From the NCBI GenBank assembly GCA_023389275.1, contig JAEWEN010000020.1, positions 1 to 41,581 on the forward strand: DNA of 41,581 nt. Reading direction: 5' to 3'. The notes beneath the pieces are model-generated. The model did not search any database and was not told the DNA's origin. It was given only the letters and a program-made list of their open reading frames with translations. Source of the stretch: Bacillota bacterium. Its GTDB lineage: Bacteria; Bacillota; Clostridia; Clostridiales; Caloramatoraceae. Both the position numbers and the translations under genes were made by a program. Shown here piece by piece: positions 17,083 to 24,512 of the stretch; position 1 is the stretch's first letter; each line of letters starts with the position of its first letter.

Positions 17083-17598
17083 TTATACAGTTTTTCCAAC
17101 GTATTTTGCTGAACTTGAAACAAGTTTATAAAGTAGTGGTGTTACAAATACATTAACAGCTGCTGTAGGAAGTACTACTGTTAAAAACCCAAATCCTAAA
17201 GTCATTCCTCCAGGTAATCCTACAATATAAAAAGCAGATGTTAAAAATACTGTACCACTAATTACAGTACCTACAAAACCTGATAGTGCCATTGTAAAAA
17301 AGTTATTTAAAAACTTAGAGAATAGTTTAATTACAAAATACATAATAATGCAGCTTACTATTTTGTCTATAAAGTTTGGAATTTGTCCCCCAGGAAAAGT
17401 TGTAGTAAGAGAAGTTATAATTCCAGAAACAAATCCAGCAGCAAGTGCTCCTTTAAAGCTGTTGTTTATTAATATAACAATAAATAATACTGCAAGTTGT
17501 ATATCAGGTTTTATACCAAAAATTCCTGGTACAAGTTGATGAAGTATAAGACCTACTGCAAATAAAACCCCTGATAATGTTATTTTTTTTATATCCAT
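17083..17598 (-). CDS. trpP: Tryptophan transporter, TrpP family
   Basis: This 171-residue protein has about five hydrophobic segments and matches the TrpP layout: GVLFAVGLILHQLVPGIFG at the N-terminus, then GIKPDIQLAVLFIVILINN, a central TTTFPGGQIPNFIDK loop, and GGMTLGFGFL near the C-terminus. The family imports tryptophan. An AAGGAGTG site precedes the ATG. The assignment is strongly supported by the upstream T-box leader with a UGG specifier. The gene is transcribed away from tgt. Confidence 0.9.
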   Translation of the reverse strand: MDIKKITLSGVLFAVGLILHQLVPGIFGIKPDIQLAVLFIVILINNSFKGALAAGFVSGIITSLTTTFPGGQIPNFIDKIVSCIIMYFVIKLFSKFLNNFFTMALSGFVGTVISGTVFLTSAFYIVGLPGGMTLGFGFLTVVLPTAAVNVFVTPLLYKLVSSSAKYVGKTV

Positions 17599-17683
17599 TA
17601 AAAATCACTCCTTAAAAATATATAATATGCTTTATTTAAAATATATGTTCATTTCATAATAATCACTCCTAAATTAAGGCAAA

Positions 17684-17945
17684 ATAAAAAGCCCATCGTC
17701 CTAAATAAATAGGACGAAAGGCTATAACTTCCGTGGTGCCACCTAAATTAGATGAAAAATCATCTCGCTTTAAAAGATACGGAGAAAAACTCGATATCCC
17801 GCTTAGTAACGTTAAGCAAACGGCTAGGGATACTATTATTTCACCCCGCTTCTCATGAGACCATTCAGTATACCAATCAGTACTAGGATTCCACCATCCC
17901 TAGCTCTCTAAAACCTATGTATATACCTACTTCTTTCAATCAATG
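17684..17945 (-). promoter_or_regulatory. T-box leader, Trp specifier, controlling trpP
   Basis: On the - strand the leader shows a Stem I apical arm (CTAGGGATGGTGGAATCCTAG), a likely specifier TGG at 17861-17863 (context GAATGGTCTC), the T-box AGGTGGCACCACGGAAG (near 17727-17744), and a terminator with stem GCCTTTCGTCCT / AGGACGATGGGC followed by T. The T-box bulge reads TGGC, which would pair with a G discriminator plus CCA, as found in tRNA-Trp. Uncharged tRNA-Trp should favour antitermination and raise transporter synthesis. Confidence 0.92.
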
Positions 17946-17981
17946 AATTTGTAAAGATTAAACATATTTACCTTTTAAGTA

Positions 17982-18011
17982 ATTATAAAATTTAAAACTA
18001 CTAAATGTCAA
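17982..18011 (-). promoter_or_regulatory. Sigma-A-type promoter of the trpP T-box transcript
   Basis: On the - strand TTGACA (18006-18011) and TATAAT (17982-17987), both consensus, are 18 bases apart, just upstream of the T-box leader. Confidence 0.85.
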
Positions 18012-18043
18012 GGGTTTTAAAAAATAATTTATAATTGTAGTTG

Positions 18044-18072
18044 TTGAGTGGAATTATAAGTTATGATATACT
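18044..18072 (+). promoter_or_regulatory. Sigma-A-type promoter for tgt-yajC operon
   Basis: TTGAGT (18044-18049) and TATACT (18067-18072) are 17 bases apart, about 75 bases before tgt. It is divergent from the trpP promoter, 33 bases away. Apart from the T-box leader and these two promoters, nothing else is evident in the 17599-18148 gap. Confidence 0.65.
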
Positions 18073-18148
18073 TTATTACATTGAATATTAACATTAATGA
18101 TAATTAATTTAAATTATTAAATAAAAGATAAATAAAGGGAGGAAAACA

Positions 18149-19285
18149 ATGGAACCGGTTGTGAAGTACGAACTAATAAAGCGTTGTAAACAATCTGGTG
18201 CAAGACTAGGTAGAATACATACACCTCATGGGGTTATAGAAACACCGATATTTATGCCAGTTGGAACACAAGCAACTGTTAAGGCTATGACGCCTCATGA
18301 GCTAAAAGACATAGGTTCGCAAATAATTTTAAGTAACACATATCATTTATTTTTAAGACCAGGTCACAAATTAATTGAAAGAGCTGGAGGACTTCATAAT
18401 TTTATGAATTGGGATAAGCCAATTTTAACAGATAGTGGAGGATTTCAAGTATTTAGTTTAACTGATCTTAGAAAAATCGAAGAAAAAGGAGTTACGTTTA
18501 AATCTCATATCGATGGTTCAAAACAATTTTTATCACCGGAAATAGCTATGGAAATACAAAACTCATTAGGTTCTGATATTATGATGGCTTTTGATGAGTG
18601 TCCACCTTATTCAGCAGATTATGATTATACTAAAAGATCATTAGGAATGACATTAAGATGGGCAGAAAGATGTTTAAAATCACATGCTAAACCAGATAAG
18701 CAAGGTTTATTTGGAATAATTCAAGGTGGTATGTTTAGAGACCTTCGTGAAGAAGCATTAAAAGAAATGGTGAAAATGGACTTCCCAGGTTATGCACTTG
18801 GTGGGTTAAGTATAGGAGAACCACCAGAGGTTATGTGTGAGGTATTATCTTGGGTTGCTGAAAAAATGCCAGAAAACAAACCAAGATATCTTATGGGAAT
18901 AGGAAGTCCTGATTATATATTTGAGGCAGTTTTAAATGGTATAGATATGTTTGACTGTGTTCTTCAAACTAGAATTGCTAGAAACGGAACTGTATTTACA
19001 AGTAATGGAAAGTTAGTTATAAGAAATGCTAAATATGCAGAGGACATGAGACCTCTTGATGAAGAGTGTGATTGTTATGCATGTAAAAACTTCTCAAGAG
19101 CTTATATAAGACACTTATTTAAAGCTCAAGAAATACTAGGAGCAAGACTTACAACAATCCATAACTTAAGATTTACATTAAAATTAGTTGAACAAATTAG
19201 AGAAGCTATAAAGGGAGATTACCTTTTAGACTTTAGAGATGAGTTTTATAGAAAATTTGGATATACAAACAAATATACTAAGTAG
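18149..19285 (+). CDS. tgt: tRNA-guanine(34) transglycosylase
   Basis: This 378-residue enzyme swaps guanine 34 for preQ1 in tRNAs with GUN anticodons. Active-site residues are Asp95 in DSGGFQVFSL and the nucleophile Asp269 in FDCVLQTR. The zinc site is Cys307, Cys309 and Cys312 (CDCYAC) plus a following His. FDECPPY and GGLSIGEP are also conserved. A GGGAGG site precedes the ATG. It heads an operon with the two yajC genes. Confidence 0.97.
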   Translation: MEPVVKYELIKRCKQSGARLGRIHTPHGVIETPIFMPVGTQATVKAMTPHELKDIGSQIILSNTYHLFLRPGHKLIERAGGLHNFMNWDKPILTDSGGFQVFSLTDLRKIEEKGVTFKSHIDGSKQFLSPEIAMEIQNSLGSDIMMAFDECPPYSADYDYTKRSLGMTLRWAERCLKSHAKPDKQGLFGIIQGGMFRDLREEALKEMVKMDFPGYALGGLSIGEPPEVMCEVLSWVAEKMPENKPRYLMGIGSPDYIFEAVLNGIDMFDCVLQTRIARNGTVFTSNGKLVIRNAKYAEDMRPLDEECDCYACKNFSRAYIRHLFKAQEILGARLTTIHNLRFTLKLVEQIREAIKGDYLLDFRDEFYRKFGYTNKYTK

Positions 19286-19296
19286 GAGGAGCAAAG

Positions 19297-19554
19297 ATGG
19301 GAGCAAACCTAATTTTACTAGTTGTCATGATAGGTATATTTTACTTCATGATAATAAGACCTCAAAAGAAAAGACAAACAGCATATCAAGAAATGCTTAA
19401 AAGTCTAAAAGTAGGCGATAGAATAGTTACAATTGGAGGAATCCATGGTAAAGTAGTTAAAATTGATGGAAATAATATTGCTATTTTAACTGGTAAAGCT
19501 AATAAAACTAGACTTGTTATGATTAAAAATTCAATAGACCATATAGAAAAATAA
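19297..19554 (+). CDS. yajC: Preprotein translocase subunit YajC (copy 1)
   Basis: This 85-residue protein has one N-terminal membrane helix followed by the family signature FYFMIIRPQKKRQ and a small cytoplasmic domain with VGDRIVTIGGIHGKVVKI. YajC associates with SecDF in the Sec translocon holocomplex. It starts 11 bases after tgt with an AGGAGGAG site. A second, related copy follows directly. Confidence 0.93.
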   Translation: MGANLILLVVMIGIFYFMIIRPQKKRQTAYQEMLKSLKVGDRIVTIGGIHGKVVKIDGNNIAILTGKANKTRLVMIKNSIDHIEK

Positions 19555-19580
19555 AAACACATATTTTAGGAGGGTTACAA

Positions 19581-20009
19581 ATGGTAGCAGCTAATATATT
19601 TTCTTTGGTTTTAATTATAGGTATATTTTACTTTATGATAATAAGACCTCAAAAGAAAAGACAACAACAAATGAAAGAAATGCTTGATAATTTAAGAGTT
19701 GGAGATAAGATAGTTACAATTGGAGGAATAAATGGAGTTGTAGTTGCAATAGATGAAAAAACTATTATAATTGCTACAGGTGATGATGAAGACACTACAC
19801 TTATAATGTCTAAAGAATCTATTTCTCAAGTTGTAAAAGAAGAAGTAAAAGAAATACCTCAATCTACAGAGGAAGAAGATTTAGAAGATGATGAAGAATA
19901 TGAAGACGATGAAGACGACGAAGACGAGTACGAAGATGAAGATGATGAGTACGAAGACGATGAAGAAGAGATAGAAGAAGAAAAAGAAGACAAAGAATCT
20001 TCTAAATAA
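19581..20009 (+). CDS. YajC paralogue with acidic C-terminal tail (copy 2)
   Basis: The first ~85 residues repeat the YajC design of copy 1 (membrane helix, FYFMIIRPQKKRQQQ, VGDKIVTIGGINGVVVAI). Unlike copy 1, the 142-residue protein continues with about 45 residues made almost wholly of Asp, Glu and Tyr, ending KEDKESSK. The tail is low-complexity and presumably cytosolic and disordered; its role is unknown. An AGGAGG site precedes the ATG. The pair most likely arose by tandem duplication, judging from shared protein and DNA sequence. Confidence 0.9.
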   Translation: MVAANIFSLVLIIGIFYFMIIRPQKKRQQQMKEMLDNLRVGDKIVTIGGINGVVVAIDEKTIIIATGDDEDTTLIMSKESISQVVKEEVKEIPQSTEEEDLEDDEEYEDDEDDEDEYEDEDDEYEDDEEEIEEEKEDKESSK

Positions 20010-20022
20010 AACTAGAATATCT

Positions 20023-20067
20023 AAAGTCCACCTTTCATATATTTTAAATATGGAGGTGGATTTTTCT
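20023..20067 (+). terminator. Terminator hairpin containing the ribosome site of the next gene
   Basis: TCCACCT (20027-20033) pairs with AGGTGGA (20054-20060), extended inside by CATAT/ATATG and outside by AAAG/TTTT, and is followed by TTTTT. The 3' arm includes GGAGGTGGA, the Shine-Dalgarno of the gene starting at 20068. It may end yajC transcripts, hide the ribosome site, or both. Confidence 0.75.
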
Positions 20068-20454
20068 ATGGAGGGTATTGAGGGAAAAGATAGGTTTTAT
20101 ATTACATACCTTAAAGCTATAATAGGTTCAGGAGTAGTTTCTATAATTTTATTAGTTATAGCATCCTTATTATTTTATTTCATGGATTTTAACGAAGAGC
20201 AAATGAATACAGCAGTTTGGGTTATTACAGTTCTTGGTATTTGCTATGCAGGAGTATTTGGGGCTTTAAAAATAGGTTCAAAAGGATATTTACATGGAGC
20301 AGTTTTAGGATGTATATATACTGTTATAGTTGGAACATTAGGTATGTTAACAGAAGCAGGTAAAATTAATACACATACATTTATAGTAACCTTAATAATG
20401 TCTATTGTTGTTGGAATGTTATCTGGAATGATAGGCATGGCTCTTAAAAAGTAA
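20068..20454 (+). CDS. Small integral membrane protein, TIGR04086 family
   Basis: This 128-residue protein has four hydrophobic segments (roughly residues 14-40, 50-70, 75-95 and 103-126) rich in Gly, Ile and Val, such as GSKGYLHGAVLGCIYTVIVG. The pattern fits the TIGR04086 family found near yajC and secDF in clostridia, of unknown function. The ATG at 20050 is in frame but lies before the GGAGGTGG site, so the start is placed at 20068. Confidence 0.78.
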   Translation: MEGIEGKDRFYITYLKAIIGSGVVSIILLVIASLLFYFMDFNEEQMNTAVWVITVLGICYAGVFGALKIGSKGYLHGAVLGCIYTVIVGTLGMLTEAGKINTHTFIVTLIMSIVVGMLSGMIGMALKK

Positions 20455-20465
20455 GTTTATTTTAT

Positions 20466-20494
20466 TTGAGTTGGAACATTAGTTATGCTATAAT
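20466..20494 (+). promoter_or_regulatory. Sigma-A-type promoter of scfA
   Basis: TTGAGT (20466-20471) and TATAAT (20489-20494) are 17 bases apart. A transcript from here would have a leader of about 75 bases before scfA. Confidence 0.7.
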
Positions 20495-20528
20495 TGTTAT
20501 GGTAACTTTAAGTTTACTTGTTATTTAA

Positions 20529-20557
20529 GGCTAATAAAGTATTATTTAGCTTTTTTT
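20529..20557 (+). promoter_or_regulatory. Leader hairpin with U-run upstream of scfA (possible attenuator)
   Basis: GCTAATAA (20530-20537) pairs with TTATTTAGC (20542-20550) with one bulged T and loop AGTA, followed by seven T and then the AAGGAGG site. It is downstream of the promoter at 20466, so it would act as a weak terminator in the leader; it could also be a leftover terminator of the preceding gene. Confidence 0.55.
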
Positions 20558-20574
20558 ATAAGGAGGAATTTAGT

Positions 20575-20715
20575 ATGAAGCATGTTAAGACTATTAATTT
20601 AGGGGCTTTAAAGGCTAGCATCAATAAGCCAGGATGCAAAGAGTGTGCAAACTCATGCCAATCAGCTTGTAAAACTTCATGTACAGTAGCTAACCTTGAA
20701 TGTGAAAACAACTAA
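20575..20715 (+). CDS. scfA: SCIFF peptide (six-cysteine ranthipeptide precursor)
   Basis: This 46-residue ribosomal peptide contains six cysteines at positions 21, 24, 28, 32, 36 and 43, the hallmark of SCIFF (six Cys in forty-five residues), after a leader MKHVKTINLGALKAS. Family members receive Cys-derived thioether crosslinks from the radical SAM enzyme encoded next (scfB). The product's natural role is not settled. An AAGGAGG site serves the ATG at 20575; an upstream in-frame TTG lacks one. A terminator separates it from scfB, consistent with more peptide than enzyme. Confidence 0.95.
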   Translation: MKHVKTINLGALKASINKPGCKECANSCQSACKTSCTVANLECENN

Positions 20716-20723
20716 GGCTTTTG

Positions 20724-20749
20724 GCAGTAACTTATAGTTACTGCTTTTT
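20724..20749 (+). terminator. Terminator between scfA and scfB
   Basis: A 9-bp perfect stem (GCAGTAACT / AGTTACTGC) with loop TAT is followed by TTTTT. Partial readthrough would supply scfB at a lower level. Confidence 0.85.
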
Positions 20750-20775
20750 AACTTTTTATTGGAGGAAATATAATT

Positions 20776-22131
20776 ATGATTCATAAATTTGAACAATGTG
20801 GTTTAAAAATAGTTATAGATGTTAATAGCGGAGCAATTCATATTGTAGACAATATAGTATATGATTTACTTGATTATTATAAAGAAGATATTACTTTAGA
20901 GGAAGCTTTTAAAGCATTACCTAAATATACTAAAAGTGAATTAGAAGAAGGATTAAATGAAATTAAAAACCTTATAGAAGAAGGAATGCTATTTACTGAA
21001 GATCCTTATAAAGAAATGATATTAAATGATAACGGACCAGAGTATGTTAAAGCATTATGCTTAAATATAGCCCATGATTGTAACCTAAAGTGTAAATATT
21101 GTTTTGCATCAGAAGGGGAATACCATGGCTCACGTAGCATGATGAGTGCAGAAATTGGTAAAAAAGCTGTGGATTTTGTAATAAAATCATCAGGCCCTAG
21201 AAAAAACATTGAAATCGATTTATTTGGTGGAGAACCACTAATGAATTTTAATGTAGTTAAAGAAATTGTAGATTATGCTAGAAGCATAGAAAAACAGCAT
21301 AATAAAAATATAAGATTTACAATGACAACAAATGCTACACTTTTAACAGATGAAATAATGGATTATATAGATGAAAATATGGGTAATATTGTTTTATCTA
21401 TAGATGGAAGAAAAGAAGTAAATGACAATATAAGAACAAGACGTGATGGAAGTGGAACATATGATGCTATAATGCCAAAGATTAAAAAAATGGTTGAAAA
21501 AAGAGACAAGTCTAAGCAGTACTATGTAAGAGGAACATTTACAAGAGAAAATTTAGACTTTTTTGAAGATGTTATGCTTATGGCAAATGAAGGGTTTAAA
21601 GAAATATCTAATGAGCCAGTTGTTCTTGAAGAAAATCATCCACTATCTATTAGAAAAGAAGATATTCCAGTTATATTTGAACAATATGATAAGCTAACAA
21701 ATGAGATTATAAAAAGAGAAAAAGAGGGAAATGGATTTAAGTTTTACCATTTTGCAATGGATTTAAACGGAGGACCATGTGTATATAAAAGAATATCAGG
21801 ATGTGGTGCAGGTCATGAATATGTAGCTGTAACTCCTGAAGGAGATATATATCCATGTCACCAATTTGTTGGTATGGAAGAGTTTAAACTAGGAACCTTA
21901 GATAGTGAAAAATTAGATGAAGATATAACAACACTATTTAAAAAAGGAAATATATATAATAAGCCAAAATGTGAAAATTGCTGGGCTAAGTTCTACTGTA
22001 GTGGAGGATGCCAAGCTAATAACTATAACTTTAATAAAGATATACATACTCCTTATGAAATAGGGTGTGAACTTTTAAAGAAAAGAGTTGAGTGTGCTAT
22101 AGCTATAAAAGCTAAGCTTTTAGAAGATTAA
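20776..22131 (+). CDS. scfB: SCIFF maturase, radical SAM/SPASM enzyme
   Basis: This 451-residue enzyme forms thioether crosslinks in SCIFF. Residues 1-85 resemble a peptide-binding (RRE-like) region. The radical SAM cluster motif is Cys102-x3-Cys106-x2-Cys109 (CNLKCKYC), followed by FGGEPL. The C-terminal SPASM region has many cysteines (CVYKRISGCGAGH, YPCHQF, CENCWAKFYCSGGC, and a final CELL) for auxiliary Fe-S clusters. A TTGGAGGAA site precedes the ATG. It lies directly after its substrate scfA and before secDF. Confidence 0.95.
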   Translation: MIHKFEQCGLKIVIDVNSGAIHIVDNIVYDLLDYYKEDITLEEAFKALPKYTKSELEEGLNEIKNLIEEGMLFTEDPYKEMILNDNGPEYVKALCLNIAHDCNLKCKYCFASEGEYHGSRSMMSAEIGKKAVDFVIKSSGPRKNIEIDLFGGEPLMNFNVVKEIVDYARSIEKQHNKNIRFTMTTNATLLTDEIMDYIDENMGNIVLSIDGRKEVNDNIRTRRDGSGTYDAIMPKIKKMVEKRDKSKQYYVRGTFTRENLDFFEDVMLMANEGFKEISNEPVVLEENHPLSIRKEDIPVIFEQYDKLTNEIIKREKEGNGFKFYHFAMDLNGGPCVYKRISGCGAGHEYVAVTPEGDIYPCHQFVGMEEFKLGTLDSEKLDEDITTLFKKGNIYNKPKCENCWAKFYCSGGCQANNYNFNKDIHTPYEIGCELLKKRVECAIAIKAKLLED

Positions 22132-22136
22132 AAAGT

Positions 22137-22169
22137 GCCTGTACAAATATGTACAGGCTTTATTTTTTT
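22137..22169 (+). terminator. Rho-independent terminator after scfB
   Basis: A 9-bp perfect stem (GCCTGTACA / TGTACAGGC) with loop AATA is followed by TTTATTTTTTT. Confidence 0.92.
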
Positions 22170-22183
22170 AACCTATTCGTAAT

Positions 22184-22212
22184 TTGACGAAAAAAAACCA
22201 TAGCTGTATAAT
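22184..22212 (+). promoter_or_regulatory. Sigma-A-type promoter of secDF
   Basis: TTGACG (22184-22189) and TATAAT (22207-22212) are 17 bases apart, 31 bases before secD. It follows the scfB terminator, so secDF is an independent unit. Confidence 0.8.
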
Positions 22213-22243
22213 TAGCGTAGCGTATTTTAAAGGAGGGAGAATT

Positions 22244-23476
22244 ATGAGAAAAAAAAGTGCACTTAAATTTATTATATCAATAGTAGTGATCTTAATAAGT
22301 GCATATATATCTGTTTTTGGATTGAACTTAGGAAATTATAAAATACTTTCACTAGGTGAGAGTTTAAAGCCAGGACTTGATCTTAAAGGCGGGGTATATA
22401 TAGAAGAAGAAATAGTAGATAAAAATGTAGACTCAGAAACCCTTAAAAGAACTAAAGAACTTTTAGAGCTTAGAGTAAATGGGCTTGGAGTTTCAGAAGC
22501 TGTTGTTGCTATTTCAGGTAATAATAGAATAAGAATAGAAATACCAGGTATATATGATGCTCAAAAAGCTTTAGAGCAAGTTGGAAAAACAGGTAAGCTT
22601 ACATTTAGATCTCCAGAAGGAAATATAATTTTAGACGGTGAAGATGTTGCAGATGCATCTGTTGGAGTAGACAAACAAACTAACAAACCAGTAGTACAAC
22701 TGAAGATGAATGAAAACGGAACTAAAAAGTTTGCTGAGGCAACTAAAAAATACATACAAAAGCCTATAAGTATATATATGGATGAAGATTTAGTTTCATC
22801 ACCTACAGTTAATAGTGAAATAACAAATGGAGAAGCTATTATAACTGGAAGTGGTGATATTGAAGAGGCAAAAAGACTTGCAGGAATTATTAAATCAGGT
22901 ACTCTTCCTGTAAAATTAGAACCTGCAACAGTTAAAACAATAGGACCATCACTTGGAGCAGAAGCTATTCCAACAAGTGTAAAAGCAGCTTTAATAGGTG
23001 TTGGCCTTATAATGCTATTTATGATAGCTTATTATAGAATACCAGGGCTTATTGCAAGTTTGGCTCTTTGCGTTTACATAATGCTTACTCTTTTAATATT
23101 TGTAAATATTGGAGCAACAATGACTCTTCCAGGTATTGCAGGACTTCTTCTTTCAGTAGGTATGGCAGTAGATGCTAATGTACTTATATTTGAAAGAACA
23201 AAGGAAGAACTTCGTCTTGGAAAATCCCTATCAACATCTATTGATGCAGGTTTTAAAAGAGCGTTTACTTCTATATTAGATTCAAACGTAACAACATTAA
23301 TAGCAGGTTTTTCTCTATACTTCTTAGGGTCAGGTTCTGTAAAAGGATTTGCATTAACATTAAATATTGGTGTTGTATGTAGTATGTTAACTGCTATAGT
23401 TGTTACAAGATTTCTACTAACATCATTTGTTAATACAGGTTGGATTAAGAATCCAAGACTTTATAGTAAAAAGTAG
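22244..23476 (+). CDS. secD: Protein translocase subunit SecD
   Basis: This protein of about 410 residues has one N-terminal membrane helix (LKFIISIVVILISAYISVFG), a large extracytoplasmic domain that starts with SLKPGLDLKGGVYIEEE, and five C-terminal helices with LSVGMAVDANVLIFERTKEE, the RND-type motif bearing the Asp used for proton coupling. SecD and SecF pull preproteins out of the SecYEG channel using the proton gradient. The ATG at 22244 has AAAGGAGGGAG; a frame opening at 22184 lies inside the promoter. Confidence 0.96.
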   Translation: MRKKSALKFIISIVVILISAYISVFGLNLGNYKILSLGESLKPGLDLKGGVYIEEEIVDKNVDSETLKRTKELLELRVNGLGVSEAVVAISGNNRIRIEIPGIYDAQKALEQVGKTGKLTFRSPEGNIILDGEDVADASVGVDKQTNKPVVQLKMNENGTKKFAEATKKYIQKPISIYMDEDLVSSPTVNSEITNGEAIITGSGDIEEAKRLAGIIKSGTLPVKLEPATVKTIGPSLGAEAIPTSVKAALIGVGLIMLFMIAYYRIPGLIASLALCVYIMLTLLIFVNIGATMTLPGIAGLLLSVGMAVDANVLIFERTKEELRLGKSLSTSIDAGFKRAFTSILDSNVTTLIAGFSLYFLGSGSVKGFALTLNIGVVCSMLTAIVVTRFLLTSFVNTGWIKNPRLYSKK

Positions 23477-23492
23477 AAAGGAGGAAGTATAG

Positions 23493-24380
23493 ATGAAAGA
23501 CGAAAAAAGATTCAGAATAGTTGAGAAAACCAAATTATGGTTTATTATATCTGCTGTTATAATGGTTATTTCAATAGGTTCTATTGCTATAAGAGGACTT
23601 AATTATGGAATAGATTTTGTAGGTGGAACTGCTATTACAATAAATATGGAAAAAAGTTTTAAAATAGATAGTGTAAGGAAAATTGTAGAAAAATATGATA
23701 AATCTGCACAGGTTCAAGAAATTGAAGGAAACGATGTTTCAATTAGAAGTAATGAGTTAACAGATGACTCTGCAAAAAAACTTTTTGAAGAAGTTAAAAA
23801 AGAGTTTAATTTAAAGGCAAATAGCCCTGTACAATCTGAAAGAATTGGACCATCTATTGGAAAAGAATTAAGTCAAAAAGCTTTTATGTCATCTATAGTG
23901 GCAATAGTAGGTATATTAATATACCTTTGTATTAGATTTGAGTGGAGATTTGGTGTTGCAGCAATTTCATCACTTTTACATGACTTAATAATTACAATAG
24001 GTATATTTTCGCTTTTCCAAATACCAATAAATAGTAGTTTTATTGCTGCTATTCTTACTATACTTGGATATTCTATTAATGATACTGTTGTTGTTTTTGA
24101 TAGAATTAGAGAAAATAAAAAGAAAAGACGTTTTGAAAGCAATACAATACTAGGAGATGTAAGTTTAACTCAAACAATGGCAAGGTCTATAAACACAGTA
24201 TTAACTGTACTTATAGCTATAACATCTCTTTATATATTTGGAGTTTCAGCAATTAAAGAGTTTGCACTTCCTCTTATAATAGGTATAGCATTTGGTGGAT
24301 ACTCATCTATATTTGTTGCTGTTCCTGTTTGGGTATTACTTGCTGATAAATATAAAAAGAAAGCAAAAATAAAAATTTAA
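23493..24380 (+). CDS. secF: Protein translocase subunit SecF
   Basis: This 295-residue partner of SecD has an N-terminal helix, the motif GLNYGIDFVGGTAI, a short periplasmic-type domain, and five more helices with LGYSINDTVVVFDRIREN, the conserved SecF motif. It starts 16 bases after secD with AAAGGAGGAAG. SecD and SecF are separate genes here, unlike the single fused SecDF of B. subtilis. Confidence 0.96.
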   Translation: MKDEKRFRIVEKTKLWFIISAVIMVISIGSIAIRGLNYGIDFVGGTAITINMEKSFKIDSVRKIVEKYDKSAQVQEIEGNDVSIRSNELTDDSAKKLFEEVKKEFNLKANSPVQSERIGPSIGKELSQKAFMSSIVAIVGILIYLCIRFEWRFGVAAISSLLHDLIITIGIFSLFQIPINSSFIAAILTILGYSINDTVVVFDRIRENKKKRRFESNTILGDVSLTQTMARSINTVLTVLIAITSLYIFGVSAIKEFALPLIIGIAFGGYSSIFVAVPVWVLLADKYKKKAKIKI

Positions 24381-24384
24381 TTAC

Positions 24385-24413
24385 AAAAAAGGGAGGATAT
24401 ACCTTCCTTTTTT
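24385..24413 (+). terminator. Rho-independent terminator after secF
   Basis: AAAAAAGGGAGG pairs with CCTTCCTTTTTT (one G-T pair), loop ATATA, with the T run included in the arm. Confidence 0.88.
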
Positions 24414-24444
24414 AAATTTTTTGTCTAAAACTAATTAATTTTCA

Positions 24445-24474
24445 TTGATTACCAAGGGTCAGACAATGTATAAT
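24445..24474 (+). promoter_or_regulatory. Sigma-A-type promoter of recJ
   Basis: TTGATT (24445-24450) and TATAAT (24469-24474) are 18 bases apart, 38 bases before recJ. Confidence 0.65.
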
Positions 24475-24512
24475 ATTATATGCTTTCAATTATTCTAAGG
24501 GGTATATAGGCT

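Noticed and set aside
19610..19670. Direct repeat between yajC copies as a mobile-element footprint
   Set aside because: The shared DNA encodes the conserved YajC motif in both genes, so paralogy explains it; no transposase or target duplication was seen.
19860..20000. Repetitive GAAGAT/GACGAA tract as a microsatellite or CRISPR-like repeat
   Set aside because: It is the in-frame acidic tail of the second YajC; there are no unique spacers or fixed repeat length.
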